A DNA stretch of 64,000 bases from Clostridia bacterium (GCA_017517865.1 JAFWYB010000070.1:1-64000); one strand, 5' to 3'. Positions 16,000 through 25,944 are shown, counted from the stretch's first letter. The notes: generated from the sequence alone by a model not told the origin. Numbers and translations: made by a program.

Positions 16000-17802
16000 A
16001 TGAAAAAGGTTATTTCTGTTTTTCTTGCAACAGTTATACTCTTTGCCTTCGTTCTGTGCCCTTTGGGTGTATCGGCAATCGTAACGAGCTACAGCGGTAC
16101 TCTCAAGGTCTTACCGGGTAACACACGCTCTTCATCTCCCGAGTATAACTATGCATGGCTTGACAATGTTATTGTAAGAGATGACGCTATGGCGGTTACC
16201 TCTTCAACGCTTATCCCGAAGCCTGACGATTATCCCGGCAGTCATACATACGATGAGTTTGTAGTGGAGTCTCAGCAGTACACACAGCTTTTCGATATCA
16301 ACGAGAATACTGTTGCCGATGCATACAGCCAGGTTACCGATACAATGTATTACCTTGTAACCGCAATGGGTATGACTGGTGAGCTTGACGAAATGAGAGC
16401 CTATCTTCAGGATTACGGTATAAAGCTTCCCGAAATGGAAAAGCCTGACGACAAGGCTTCAATGGCAGTTACTTATGCGGCACTCAAATACGATGCGGTT
16501 TATACTCTTTACGGCAAAGAAGCGGTTATCCCTGCAGGCACAAGCCTTGAGGGCGCTCTTGTAATCATACTTTCAGCACTTATGAATACTATGCTCCCTT
16601 CGGGTATAGATACGTTTACGGGTATGGCAGTAAATACCGCAAAGACCTATGTTTCACAGTTTGAGGAGATCCCGCTGAGCGATAACCCCGAGGCTGATGA
16701 AATCTTCCACTGGGTAAAGGTAATCACAGCCGCTTCAAATGACTATCAGGTGCCCCTTGCTTCCTACGATATTGCAACTCCTGCTCAGAAGGATTATGTA
16801 AGCTATGCTTACTATGCAACGGTGCTTAACACTGTTTATGATGTTACTCTTAACCCGATTTACCTTGTAATCGCAATGCAGAGCGATGACCCCCTTGCTT
16901 TGCAGAAGCTTATTCTTCAGACAATGCTTGATGAAAAAGAGGTATCCTACGCCTTTGATCTTTCTGCCGAAGAGCTTTTTGAGCTTGCAAACGAATACGG
17001 CTGCTTTGCTCTTGAGGATGAGTTTTATACCGATATTCTAACCTATGAGCTTACTGTGGCTGAGGAATGCGAAAAGATATGGTTTACACCCTTTGCTCTT
17101 GCGGATCAGCTTGACGGCGGCAACAACGAATATGTAACGATAGCTATAGGCGATACGCTTGCGGCTCCCTCAGCGACCGTTTCTGCCGATCTTAACCCGG
17201 CTCTCAGACAGGAAGAAATAATTATGTCTGTTGCATATAACGACGGAGTAAGAAACGACAGTGCGGTTTATAAGTTTATTGTAAACAAGGACGCCTCTCT
17301 CAACAGTGCGGAAAAGGAGGAGGGCGAAAACAACCTCCTTGCTGACGTTCAGGATTTCGTAAACAACATAGTTCCTACCGACAATGAAAAGGTATCGCAG
17401 GTTGTGAGTGATGTTTTCAACGGTGTTGAAAATCAGATGGACCAGGTGCAGGAGCAGCTTACAACCTTCGGTGACTCAGCAGACTATACCGATGTAACCG
17501 CTCCGAGCGTACACACTACGGACAGATACAATTTCGAATATCTTGAGGATCTTTTTGCAGGCGTTTATGCAACCGATGCAGAGGGAAATATTGTAACGAC
17601 CTCATCCATCCTTGGTTACGGCTCAGAACAGCAGGATGAAGGCTTCATTCAGACTGTTACCGCTACGGTAAAGGAAAACCCCGAAATTGTTATCGCACCC
17701 ACATCACTTCTTGCTCTCGGCTCTCTTGCAGGTGTATTCTTCAGAAGAAAACAGAGAAACAGTGTTCTCGACAGTGAAGACAGCGAGGAAGAGACAGAAT
17801 AA
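16000..17802 (+). CDS. Large secreted, C-terminally anchored protein of unknown function
   Basis: A 600-residue protein with a signal peptide (MKKVISVFLATVILFAFVL, cleavage near VSA, residue 26). An extracellular, largely alpha-helical acidic body follows. Near the C-terminus is a hydrophobic segment (SLLALGSLAGVFF, about 572-584), then RRKQR and an acidic tail, giving a type I membrane anchor without an LPXTG. No enzymatic motif is recognised. The start is supported by AAGGAGGAG. Confidence 0.75.
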   Translation: MKKVISVFLATVILFAFVLCPLGVSAIVTSYSGTLKVLPGNTRSSSPEYNYAWLDNVIVRDDAMAVTSSTLIPKPDDYPGSHTYDEFVVESQQYTQLFDINENTVADAYSQVTDTMYYLVTAMGMTGELDEMRAYLQDYGIKLPEMEKPDDKASMAVTYAALKYDAVYTLYGKEAVIPAGTSLEGALVIILSALMNTMLPSGIDTFTGMAVNTAKTYVSQFEEIPLSDNPEADEIFHWVKVITAASNDYQVPLASYDIATPAQKDYVSYAYYATVLNTVYDVTLNPIYLVIAMQSDDPLALQKLILQTMLDEKEVSYAFDLSAEELFELANEYGCFALEDEFYTDILTYELTVAEECEKIWFTPFALADQLDGGNNEYVTIAIGDTLAAPSATVSADLNPALRQEEIIMSVAYNDGVRNDSAVYKFIVNKDASLNSAEKEEGENNLLADVQDFVNNIVPTDNEKVSQVVSDVFNGVENQMDQVQEQLTTFGDSADYTDVTAPSVHTTDRYNFEYLEDLFAGVYATDAEGNIVTTSSILGYGSEQQDEGFIQTVTATVKENPEIVIAPTSLLALGSLAGVFFRRKQRNSVLDSEDSEEETE

Positions 17803-17812
17803 AGCTTACAGT

Positions 17813-17838
17813 TAAAGCACTCTGCGGAGTGCTTTTTC
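17813..17838 (+). terminator. Terminator after the 16-kb gene
   Basis: The stem AAAGCACTC/GAGTGCTTT is followed by TTCTTTTTT. Confidence 0.88.
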
Positions 17839-17996
17839 TTTTTTATTTTTTTGTTTTTTTTATTTTTCTAATCATTCTTTAATTTTTCGTGAGTATGATA
17901 TAGGTGTAAAGAGAAGAAAAACAAAATGCAACAAACAAAAAAACAACCCGAAACAAACAACAAAAACTACAATAAAAATGAAAGGTGGTTTGTAAT

Positions 17997-18875
17997 ATGA
18001 AAAACAATCTTAAAAAGCTTCTCTCCCTTCTTCTCGCTGTGGTAACTGTTTTCTCTCTTTCTACAGTGGCATTTGCAGCGGCACCCGCAAAGGTAACAAA
18101 TGTAAGCACATACGCAATCGACGATGATGAAATCTCGCTTAAGTGGAATGCGGTAAAAAATGCAGACGGCTATTCCGTATTCATCTATAACGGCTCGAAG
18201 TGGAAGGGCTACGGCTCAACAAAGCGCCTTTATATGGAGGTTGACGACCTTCAGAGTGCCAAGGCTTACAAATTCAGAGTACGTGCCTATGAGGTTAAAA
18301 ACGGAAAAAGAAATTACGGCCCCTATTCGGCAATCATCACTGCAGTAACGAAGCCCGATGAGGTTGACGATGTTTATGCAGCAGAAAAGAATAAGAACTC
18401 CCTTGTTCTTAAGTGGGCAAAGGTCAGAAACGCAAGAGGCTATCAGGTTTATATGTATGATAAGGCCAAGGATAAGTATGTAAGAAAGGCTGTTGTTTCA
18501 AAAAACAGTGCAGAGGTCAAGTCTCTGAGTGCGAATTCATACTACATCTTCAGAGTAAGAGCCTACTATAAATATGACGGCAAATATTACTACGGCGAAT
18601 TTTCAGATGCCTACAAGGCTAAAACTGCAGCATCGGCATCATCCGGCAGCAGCTCAAAGCCCGCAGAGGTAATCCCCGAGTCAAAGGCGGCTCAGATAGC
18701 TCTCAGCCATGCAGGTCTTAAAAAGGCTGACGTAAGAGAGTTTGAATGTGAGCTCGATTACGAAAGAGGTGCAAAGGTTTACGAGGTAAGCTTTGATTAC
18801 GGCAGATATGATTATGAATATGAAATCGATGCTGTAAGCGGAAAAATCCTTCGTAACCATAAAGAAAGAGATTGA
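17997..18875 (+). CDS. Secreted protein with two FN3 domains and a PepSY domain
   Basis: A 292-residue exported protein: signal peptide to about residue 24 (VAFAAAPAK), fibronectin type III domains at about 26-116 and 119-208 (signatures ISLKWNAVKNADGYSVF and LVLKWAKVRNARGYQVY), a Ser-rich linker, then a PepSY domain at about 222-290 (AAQIALSHAGLKKADV ... YEYEIDAVSGKIL). PepSY domains are linked to protease inhibition or cell-surface regulation. The FN3 type is the same as in the 60.1-kb LRR protein. The ATG at 17997 follows AAAGGTGG. Confidence 0.85.
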   Translation: MKNNLKKLLSLLLAVVTVFSLSTVAFAAAPAKVTNVSTYAIDDDEISLKWNAVKNADGYSVFIYNGSKWKGYGSTKRLYMEVDDLQSAKAYKFRVRAYEVKNGKRNYGPYSAIITAVTKPDEVDDVYAAEKNKNSLVLKWAKVRNARGYQVYMYDKAKDKYVRKAVVSKNSAEVKSLSANSYYIFRVRAYYKYDGKYYYGEFSDAYKAKTAASASSGSSSKPAEVIPESKAAQIALSHAGLKKADVREFECELDYERGAKVYEVSFDYGRYDYEYEIDAVSGKILRNHKERD

Positions 18876-18913
18876 TACTCCTCTTCAAGTAATTTGAGTG
18901 GGTAAGCAATAAA

Positions 18914-18947
18914 AAAATCTGTCGGACAATTTGTCCGACAGATTTTT
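18914..18947. terminator. Bidirectional terminator
   Basis: The stem AAATCTGTCGGACAA/TTGTCCGACAGATTT, flanked by A- and T-tracts, lies between convergent genes and can serve both strands. Confidence 0.92.
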
Positions 18948-18951
18948 AATT

Positions 18952-19290
18952 TCAGAGATTTTCAACAATTTCAATAAGCTTTTTAATAAAAGCATCTTCG
19001 CCGATGGTGTTGATTTTAACAAACATTGCCTGGCTTCCGCCGGAGGTTATTGCACTCAGCCGTATTCTTCCGTCGGCTTCAAAAAGAGTGACGTTAAGGC
19101 TTACTCTGTTCTGCCCAAAATAGCTGTATCTTTCAAACACACGTACGGCACACCTTGCACCGTTGGTGTAAGAGGCAAAATCACTGCCGTCCTCAAGGGA
19201 GGCGGTGGTGCTGCCTGCACAGATGCCTGCCTCAATTTTATTGAGAATTTCATTGAAATCACCCGTAAGCTCTGCTTCATATTTTGCCAT
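18952..19290 (-). CDS. Small cytoplasmic protein, DUF6054-like
   Basis: A 112-residue protein starting MAKYEAELTGDFNEILNKIE. It has a GSTTASLED segment, a VRVFERYSY strand and a SAITSGGSQAMFVKIN turn, resembling the DUF6054 family of unknown function found in clostridia. There is no signal peptide. GAAGGTTA precedes the start. It lies 45 bp downstream of the EIIC gene on the same strand and may be co-transcribed. Confidence 0.65.
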   Translation of the reverse strand: MAKYEAELTGDFNEILNKIEAGICAGSTTASLEDGSDFASYTNGARCAVRVFERYSYFGQNRVSLNVTLFEADGRIRLSAITSGGSQAMFVKINTIGEDAFIKKLIEIVENL

Positions 19291-19335
19291 ACCGTAACCT
19301 TCTTTATATGTTTTTTAATACCCGCAGCGCGCCGG

Positions 19336-20766
19336 TTATTTCTTAAGCTGAGCGGCTAATTTCTTGCCGTATTCTCTCATTTCAATAACAATATCGTCCT
19401 TGGGCTCATAGTAGCAGTTTCTCTTTTTAAGGAATTTATATTCGCTCTGACGAAGCGCCATAACCACAAGTCCGCCGATGAAGGCACTTACAAGGACTAT
19501 GAAGAAAAGAGGCAGACGGCAGGTGAGAAAGTCGCCTGAACGAAGGGGTAAGGTGAAGCTCATAAATACGTCGCCGCGCTCAAACATATCGGCATAGGTG
19601 TAATCAACTGAGCCGAAGGTGTAGTTTGCAGTGGTATAGTTGGGCAGTGAGCCGTCTGTATAGGCTGTGTTGACAATGCCGAAAAGGGCTGTGAGAAGAC
19701 CGCCTGCAGCCGAGCCTGCCATAAAGCCGGGGATGTAGGTAAGAGGGCTTCTCATTGCAAGAGGCATTGAGGGAGCAACGGTAAGCTTGATGTTTTCAAA
19801 GAAAGCGTTTATGGGACCTGTTGTTGCAAGGTTGAAATCGTTTGTATCCGTAACACCGCCTTTTTTGAAAAGCTTACAGCAGAGCACGCCGAAGAAGGCT
19901 GTCCAGCCGACAGTGATGAAGCAGACGGAATAAATTGTAACAAGCTGAGCGTTACCGGTAGTAAGATAAGCAGCTGTTGCAACTGAAAAAGCTGAAAGTG
20001 AAACGGGACCTATAAGGTCAAAGCCAACCATAAGCCCCATAACCACAGCGGCAAGTGTAACATTTGAAGCTGCCATCTCTGTGAGGGCCTCGCCTAATTT
20101 CTGCGCAAGTGCGCCGAAGGGTACCTCTATACCGTATCTTATAAGCACAAAGGTTGTTGCCGCGCTTGCAACGGGGATAATAAGCACAAGCACAATAAGG
20201 TCAACGCCCTCAATAACCTCAAGTCCCTTGAGTGCTTCGGGGATAAGCTTTATCTTTTTGCGAAGCTTACTCAGAAGCTTATCAAGACCTCTGCCTATTG
20301 AAACCTTGGCATTTGACCAGCCTGCATAAAGAAGCTTGATAAGAAGTGAGAGTATAACCGCCATAATAAGATAGCCCATATAGCCTATTGCCGTTGCATT
20401 CTGATAGTTTTCAGGTGCGGCAAAGAAGCAGGGGTACATTCCTGCTGCAGAAGCGGATGCCTCGGTAAAATGACAGAAATAAACCGAAAGGGCAAGTGAG
20501 GGGGCGATTGCGGGAATACCTGCGATAAGGTATGAGAGAATTACCGCAAGGGCAACAAAGAAAAAGTCGGTTGCCCAGAAAAGTATGAGCCAGAGTGTAG
20601 GCTCGGTTTCGGCACCCGTAAGACCGAAAATGTGGTATGTACCGAAAAGATTCTGAATAACGAAGAAAAAGCCTGCGCCGAGAGCACCGAAAAGCTGAAC
20701 GATGAAAATTATCGATGTGGCGCGGTAAATTTTCTCCTTTGTGTCGAGATAGAGTTTTTTTATCAT
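19336..20766 (-). CDS. PTS fructose-type EIIC-like membrane permease (orphan)
   Basis: A 476-residue integral membrane protein with about ten helices. The fructose-family EIIC pattern is visible: AGIPAIAPSLALSVYF, then VVMGLMVGFDLIGPVSLSAFSVA and GPINAFFENIKLTVAPSMPLAMRSP. No EIIA or EIIB domain is fused or adjacent, so it must work with partners encoded elsewhere or may have another transport role. GGAGGAG precedes the ATG. Confidence 0.75.
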   Translation of the reverse strand: MIKKLYLDTKEKIYRATSIIFIVQLFGALGAGFFFVIQNLFGTYHIFGLTGAETEPTLWLILFWATDFFFVALAVILSYLIAGIPAIAPSLALSVYFCHFTEASASAAGMYPCFFAAPENYQNATAIGYMGYLIMAVILSLLIKLLYAGWSNAKVSIGRGLDKLLSKLRKKIKLIPEALKGLEVIEGVDLIVLVLIIPVASAATTFVLIRYGIEVPFGALAQKLGEALTEMAASNVTLAAVVMGLMVGFDLIGPVSLSAFSVATAAYLTTGNAQLVTIYSVCFITVGWTAFFGVLCCKLFKKGGVTDTNDFNLATTGPINAFFENIKLTVAPSMPLAMRSPLTYIPGFMAGSAAGGLLTALFGIVNTAYTDGSLPNYTTANYTFGSVDYTYADMFERGDVFMSFTLPLRSGDFLTCRLPLFFIVLVSAFIGGLVVMALRQSEYKFLKKRNCYYEPKDDIVIEMREYGKKLAAQLKK

Positions 20767-20817
20767 ATTTTTCTCCTCCTTTGATTTTGATTATATAGAA
20801 TTTATATGAAAAAATCA

Positions 20818-20985
20818 AGTAGGGTAGGGCCCGTGTGACATACCGATTTCGGCAAAAGGGTAGGTTCCGTGTGCCTTGCCGGTTTTATCTGATTTGGTTT
20901 TAAATCAAAAGAATTCTTAAAATGCCGCAGGCATTTTTCCTGACTACCGGCTACTTACTACTGACTACTCATAATCCCTCTCACA
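20818..20985. other. Intergenic repeat-like tract
   Basis: Non-coding. It holds a direct repeat of GGGTAGG-N2-CCGTGTG (about 20822-20836 and 20859-20874), a small hairpin AAATGCCGCAGGCATTT and a simple-sequence stretch TACTTACTACTGACTAC. It looks like the dispersed intergenic repeats of clostridia; no function can be assigned. Confidence 0.5.
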
Positions 20986-20986
20986 G

Positions 20987-21012
20987 AAAAAGCACCCCGA
21001 AGGGTGCTTTTC
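20987..21012. terminator. Terminator after iolB
   Basis: The stem AAAAGCACCC/GGGTGCTTTT lies just beyond the stop codon of the minus-strand gene iolB. Confidence 0.85.
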
Positions 21013-21020
21013 AACTGCTT

Positions 21021-21791
21021 TTACTGATTAACAAGCCATTCGTGCTCGGGGGCATAGAACCTTGAGGTTTTATACCATGTGTCGTCAGGAAGATGTCTTA
21101 TCATCCACACGTAGCACATTTCATAACCGGGAGCTACAACCTGCTGATGGTCGTTGCCGTCTGTGATAAAGGTAGCACTGCCGTGAGTGCTTTTATAAAC
21201 ATCGTCGCCGTTAAAGCAGGCACCGAAGCCATGCTCTTTATCGAACTGATAGTAATATACCTCGGGCTGAGGGTGATGGTGGGGAGGATAGCTTGACCAT
21301 CTTCCGGGTTGATTGAATACCTCGCCAAGCACCATATTTGAATAGGGTGCGTTATCGTAATCGAAAACGGTGGAGCATATACGGTAGGCTGTTCCGTCGT
21401 ACTGACCTTCACCGAAGTGCTGATAAAGAATATCGTCGGGAGTATAGAATACAGGTGCGAAATCTCTTTCATTATCGGTCTGCTGAATGAGAATTTCGGT
21501 GTTTTCCTTTGCTGTGATTTTTACCTCAATATTTCTCGGAATATGAAGGCAGAAGGGCTTTCTGTCAAAGCAGTCAATTCTTGTGATATGCTCTGTTCTT
21601 CCCTGCCAGGAAATAAAAGCATCACCTTTTAAGATAAGAAAGGCTGTTTCGCAATTTTCGTCAAGAACGGTTATTTCCTCATTCTCTGTGAATTTTTTTA
21701 TTCTGATTGTCATAAGCATATCGGCATTTTTACCGCCCATTTCACAAAGGGTTTTGATGCCGTTGCTGTCAAACTGAAGCTGTTCAAGCAT
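21021..21791 (-). CDS. iolB: 5-deoxy-glucuronate isomerase
   Basis: A 256-residue two-cupin protein of the IolB family. Hallmarks are YPPHHHPQPEVYYYQF (metal-binding His residues, about 167-182), FITDGNDHQQVVAPGYEMCYVW and the C-terminal WYKTSRFYAPEHEWL. In myo-inositol degradation it converts 5-deoxy-glucuronate to 5-keto-2-deoxygluconate (IolBCDE pathway). No other iol gene is adjacent, so it may act with a dispersed pathway. Length is close to the family norm (about 260-270). Confidence 0.9.
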   Translation of the reverse strand: MLEQLQFDSNGIKTLCEMGGKNADMLMTIRIKKFTENEEITVLDENCETAFLILKGDAFISWQGRTEHITRIDCFDRKPFCLHIPRNIEVKITAKENTEILIQQTDNERDFAPVFYTPDDILYQHFGEGQYDGTAYRICSTVFDYDNAPYSNMVLGEVFNQPGRWSSYPPHHHPQPEVYYYQFDKEHGFGACFNGDDVYKSTHGSATFITDGNDHQQVVAPGYEMCYVWMIRHLPDDTWYKTSRFYAPEHEWLVNQ

Positions 21792-21940
21792 AATATCACT
21801 CCTGAAAAAAGATTACGCTGTTATTGTATATTATCGGGAAGAAATTTGCAAGATGTTGAGTAATTAAATTTTCAAAGTTCCGCCTGCTCTTGATTGTGTG
21901 GCGCAGCTACGTTAAAATGATTCCCGAGGTGAATAGTGCC

Positions 21941-22663
21941 GTGAACAGAAATCAGCTTAAAATAATAGCCTGCATATCAATGCTCGTCGACCATATAGGC
22001 TATGTACTTTTCCCCGAGGTTGCCGTATTGCGGCTTATCGGCAGAATTGCTATGCCGATTTTTGCCTTTTTCATAGGTGAAGGCTGTCTTTATACAAGAA
22101 ACAGAATGAAATACTTTCTTCGGTTTTTTCTGCTCGGTCTTATCTGCCAGGCGGTGTATATTGCCGAAAGCCTTATAACAAAAAGCGGCTCGGGACTGTA
22201 CCTCAACATTCTTCTGACCTTTTCTCTTTCAATTGCTGTGTGCAGTGCTTTTCTTTATTTCAAAGAAAACCGAAAAAGCACAGGCAGGGATAAAATTATA
22301 AGCACTGCTGTTTTTGCTTTTACTGTAATTGCAGTTATCTCTTTTGAGGCATTCTGTCAGAACAGCAAAGAAATAATCGGCACTGAAATAACAATCGATT
22401 ACGGCATTTTCGGAATATTTCTGCCCATGTATGCCGCCATATCAAAAAAGAGAAAGAACAAGCTTGTTTCTTTTTGCACAGCACATATTCTGTTGGCATA
22501 CAGCTTTTACGGCTCGGGAGCAGAGCTTGTGTGGGCTCTTATCCCTCTTGTGCTTCTTTTGTTTTACAACGGCAAGGCAGGAAAAATGAACCTGAAGTAT
22601 TTTTTCTACGCCTTCTATCCCTGCCACCTTGCGGCGGTTTATCTTATAAGCCTCGTTATCTGA
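21941..22663 (+). CDS. TraX-like multi-pass membrane protein
   Basis: A 240-residue membrane protein of the TraX family: N-terminal NRNQLKIIACISMLVDHIGYV, then RLIGRIAMPIFAFFIGEG, and about seven or eight helices. TraX was named for F-pilin N-acetylation, but clostridial members are chromosomal, of unknown role, and resemble acyltransferases. The GTG at 21941 is preferred because GAGGTG lies 9 nt upstream and family members start M-x-R-N-Q-L-K. Alternatives upstream (ATG 21917, TTG 21890) lack ribosome sites. Confidence 0.8.
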   Translation: MNRNQLKIIACISMLVDHIGYVLFPEVAVLRLIGRIAMPIFAFFIGEGCLYTRNRMKYFLRFFLLGLICQAVYIAESLITKSGSGLYLNILLTFSLSIAVCSAFLYFKENRKSTGRDKIISTAVFAFTVIAVISFEAFCQNSKEIIGTEITIDYGIFGIFLPMYAAISKKRKNKLVSFCTAHILLAYSFYGSGAELVWALIPLVLLLFYNGKAGKMNLKYFFYAFYPCHLAAVYLISLVI

Positions 22664-22680
22664 CATAACTGATTATTGCG

Positions 22681-22738
22681 ACACTCCGAGCCCGTTGCTT
22701 CTCTGCGAAACGGTATTTTCGGAGTGTTGTTTTTTTCT
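22681..22738 (+). terminator. Terminator after the traX-like gene
   Basis: The outer stem ACACTCCGA/TCGGAGTGT encloses an inner stem, followed by TGTTTTTTT. Confidence 0.8.
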
Positions 22739-22768
22739 TATACGACTGACTGTGTTGTGTTAAAATTC

Positions 22769-22797
22769 TTGACATCCTATATAAATAATGATATTAT
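22769..22797 (+). promoter_or_regulatory. Promoter of the arabinose genes
   Basis: TTGACA (22769-22774), 17 bp, TATTAT (22792-22797). No clear operator palindrome was seen between it and the gene. Confidence 0.75.
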
Positions 22798-22838
22798 TTT
22801 CAATATAGGAAATTGTTTATTTTCAGGAGGAAATAGTT

Positions 22839-24326
22839 ATGAAAGCATATAAATTCTGGTTCTGCACAGGCTCTCAGGACCTTTACGGCGATGAGTGCTT
22901 ACAGCATGTTGCAGAGCACTCCCGGGCTATCGTTGAGGCACTCAACAAGAGCGGTGTAATGCCCTATGAAATCGTATGGAAGCCTACTCTTATCACAAAT
23001 GAGCTTATCAGAAAGACCTTTAATGAAGCAAACAACGATGAGGAATGTGCAGGTGTTATCACATGGATGCACACCTTCTCACCTGCAAAGAGCTGGATTT
23101 TAGGTCATCAGGAATTCAGAAAGCCCCTTCTTCATTTCAATACACAGTATAATATGGAAATCCCCTACGATACAATCGATATGGATTTCATGAACGAAAA
23201 TCAGTCGGCTCACGGCGACAGAGAGTACGCTCACATTCTTTCAAGAATGAATATTGCCCGTGAAATCGTTGTGGGTCACTGGTCAACAAAGGCAGTTCAG
23301 GAAAAAATTGCAAAGTGGATGCGTACTGCAGTGGGTGTTGTTGAGTCCTCACACATCAGAGTAATGCGTGTTGCTGACAATATGAGAAATGTTGCCGTTA
23401 CCGAGGGCGACAAGGTTGAGGCTCAGCTTAAATTCGGCTGGGAAATCGACGCTTATCCCGTTAACGAAATAGCAGAGGCTGTTGATGCAGTTTCCGCTTC
23501 CGATACAAAGGCTCTTACAGACGAATATTACGAAAAGTATAATATTCTTCTTGAGGGCAGAGATGCGGCTGAATTCCGCCGCCACGTAGAGGTACAGGCA
23601 CAGATTGAGCTTGGCTTTGAGCGTTTCCTTAAGGAAAAGAACTATCAGGCTATCGTAACTCACTTCGGTGATTTAGGTGCATTAAAGCAGCTTCCCGGTC
23701 TTGCAATTCAGCGCCTTATGGAAAAGGGCTACGGCTTCGGCGCAGAGGGTGACTGGAAGGTTGCAGCAATGGTACGCCTTATGAAGCTTATGACCGAGGG
23801 TATGAAGGATGCAAAGGGTACCTCAATGCTTGAGGATTACACCTACAACCTTGTTCCCGGTAAGGAGGGTATTCTTCAGGCTCATATGCTTGAAATCTGT
23901 CCTTCAATTGCAGAAGGCCCCATTTCAATTAAGTGTAAGCCTCTTTCAATGGGCGACAGAGAGGACCCTGCAAGACTTGTATTCACCTCAAAGCAGGGAG
24001 AGGGTATTGCCTGCTCACTTGTTGATTTAGGCCACCGCTTCCGTCTTATTATCAATGAGGTTGACTGTATAAAGACAGAAAAGGAAATGCCTTCACTTCC
24101 CACTGCAACAAACTTCTGGGTACCAAAGCCCGACTTCTACACAGGTGTTGAGGCATGGACCCTTGCAGGCGGTGCACACCACACCGCATTCAGCTATGAC
24201 ATAACAGCTGAGCAGATGGTTGCGTGGGCAGAGGCTATGGGCATTGAAGCTGTTGTTATCGGCAAAAATACAAATATCCTTGACTTCAAGCGTGAGCTTC
24301 GCCTTAACGAAGTTTATTACAGATAA
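22839..24326 (+). CDS. araA: L-arabinose isomerase
   Basis: A 495-residue cytoplasmic protein. Recognisable by FWFCTGSQDLYG at the N-terminus, GVITWMHTFSPAKSWI, LLHFNTQYNMEIPYDTIDMDFMN and YGFGAEGDWKVAA; the metal-binding Glu/His residues of the family lie in EGDWK, EDYTY and the AHMLEICPS region. It converts L-arabinose to L-ribulose using Mn2+. GGAGG precedes the ATG. A sugar kinase follows 12 bp downstream, giving the first two steps of arabinose catabolism; araD is not in the window. Confidence 0.95.
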   Translation: MKAYKFWFCTGSQDLYGDECLQHVAEHSRAIVEALNKSGVMPYEIVWKPTLITNELIRKTFNEANNDEECAGVITWMHTFSPAKSWILGHQEFRKPLLHFNTQYNMEIPYDTIDMDFMNENQSAHGDREYAHILSRMNIAREIVVGHWSTKAVQEKIAKWMRTAVGVVESSHIRVMRVADNMRNVAVTEGDKVEAQLKFGWEIDAYPVNEIAEAVDAVSASDTKALTDEYYEKYNILLEGRDAAEFRRHVEVQAQIELGFERFLKEKNYQAIVTHFGDLGALKQLPGLAIQRLMEKGYGFGAEGDWKVAAMVRLMKLMTEGMKDAKGTSMLEDYTYNLVPGKEGILQAHMLEICPSIAEGPISIKCKPLSMGDREDPARLVFTSKQGEGIACSLVDLGHRFRLIINEVDCIKTEKEMPSLPTATNFWVPKPDFYTGVEAWTLAGGAHHTAFSYDITAEQMVAWAEAMGIEAVVIGKNTNILDFKRELRLNEVYYR

Positions 24327-24338
24327 GGCGGTTTTACA

Positions 24339-25925
24339 ATGGATAAAATGCTTATGATAAAAGAGGGCAGAACAGCTCTCGGTATTGAATTCGGCTCAAC
24401 GAGAGTCAAGGCGGTGCTTATCGGTGACGATTACGTACCCCTTGCCTCGGGCGGCTATGAATGGGAAAACAAGCTTGAGGGCGGCTACTGGACATATTCC
24501 CTCGATGAAGTCCACACCGCGCTTCGCAGCTCCTTTAAGGCGCTGAAGGCTGATGTCAAAGAGAAATACGGCTGTGATTTTGTTACAACAGGCGCAATCG
24601 GTATTTCGGGTATGATGCACGGCTATCTTGCCTTTGATAAAAGCGGCAATTTACTTGTCCCATTCCGTACCTGGAGAAACACAACAACCGCTGAAGCGGC
24701 TGAAAAGCTTACCGCCGCTCTCGGCTTCAATATTCCTCAGCGCTGGACAAGTGCTCACACCTATCAGGCTATTCTTTCAAAGGAGGAACACGTAAGTGAG
24801 GTTGCTTACGTAACAACCCTTGCGGGCTATGTTCACTATATGCTCACGGGCGTTAATGCAGTGGGTGTAGGTGAGGCCTCGGGTATTTTCCCCATTGACA
24901 GCGAAAAGCTTGACTATGACGAAAGAATGGTTGAAATTTTCGACTCTCTCACTGCAAAGGAAGGCTTTACGAAGAAGCTTCGTGAGATTTTCCCCAAGGT
25001 ACTTAATGCAGGCGAAAATGCAGGTGCTCTCACTGAAAAGGGCGCACTTATGCTTGATGAAAGCGGTGAATTCAAGGCGGGCATTCCCTTTGCTCCCTGT
25101 GAAGGCGATGCAGGTACGGGTATGACTGCCACAAACAGTGTAAGAAAGAGAACGGGTAACGTTTCAGCGGGTACTTCCGTATTTGCTATGCTTGTTCTTG
25201 AAAAGAGTCTTTCAAGGGTATATCCCGAAATTGATATGGTAACAACTCCTGCAGGTGCTCCCGTTGCTATGGTACACTGCAACAACTGCACAGGCGATAT
25301 CAATGCCTGGGGCAGCCTTCTTACCGAGTTTGCAAGAGCTATCGGCTCTGATATAAAGAAGGGTCAGGTTTTTGACCTTATGTATGAAAAGGCTCTCGAG
25401 GGTGAGGCTGACTGCGGCGGACTTATGAGCTACAATTACTTCTCCGGCGAGCCCGTAACAGGTCTTATGGAGGGCAGACCCATGTTCCTTCGTACTCCTG
25501 ACAGCAATTTCACTCTGGGCAACTTTATGAGAGCTCACCTTTATTCGGCTATGGCGGCTCTTAAGGTCGGTGCAGACCTGCTTTTCGATAACGAAAAGGT
25601 TGAGATTGATGAGCTTTACGGTCACGGCGGATATTATATCTATCCGGGCGTAGGACAGAAAATTACTGCTGCGGCTCTGGGTACTCCCGTATCTGTTATG
25701 AAAACTGCAGGTGAGGGCGGCCCCTACGGTATGGCACTTCTTGCTTCATACCTCATTAACGGTGAGGGTATGACGCTTCCCGAATTCCTTTCGAAAAAGG
25801 TGTTCAAGGGTGCTGAATGTGTCTGTGTTGAGCCTGATGAAGAAACTGTTGCAGGCTTTAAGGCATATACCGAAAAATATGTAAAAGGACTTGACTGTCA
25901 GAAAGCGGCAGTCAGGTGCATATAA
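24339..25925 (+). CDS. FGGY-family sugar kinase, probable L-ribulokinase
   Basis: A 528-residue kinase with the FGGY layout: ATP phosphate-binding loop LGIEFGSTRVKAVLIG at the N-terminus, GISGMMHGYLAFD, FRTWRNTTT, the second-domain CEGDAGTGMTATNSV and C-terminal GHGGYYIYPGVGQKI. Its annotation in homologues varies between xylulokinase and ribulokinase; adjacency to araA (12-bp gap) favours L-ribulose phosphorylation. The domain following TGNVSAGTSVFAM is typical of the clostridial subgroup. Confidence 0.85.
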   Translation: MDKMLMIKEGRTALGIEFGSTRVKAVLIGDDYVPLASGGYEWENKLEGGYWTYSLDEVHTALRSSFKALKADVKEKYGCDFVTTGAIGISGMMHGYLAFDKSGNLLVPFRTWRNTTTAEAAEKLTAALGFNIPQRWTSAHTYQAILSKEEHVSEVAYVTTLAGYVHYMLTGVNAVGVGEASGIFPIDSEKLDYDERMVEIFDSLTAKEGFTKKLREIFPKVLNAGENAGALTEKGALMLDESGEFKAGIPFAPCEGDAGTGMTATNSVRKRTGNVSAGTSVFAMLVLEKSLSRVYPEIDMVTTPAGAPVAMVHCNNCTGDINAWGSLLTEFARAIGSDIKKGQVFDLMYEKALEGEADCGGLMSYNYFSGEPVTGLMEGRPMFLRTPDSNFTLGNFMRAHLYSAMAALKVGADLLFDNEKVEIDELYGHGGYYIYPGVGQKITAAALGTPVSVMKTAGEGGPYGMALLASYLINGEGMTLPEFLSKKVFKGAECVCVEPDEETVAGFKAYTEKYVKGLDCQKAAVRCI

Positions 25926-25944
25926 ATAAAAAGGAGTAATAACC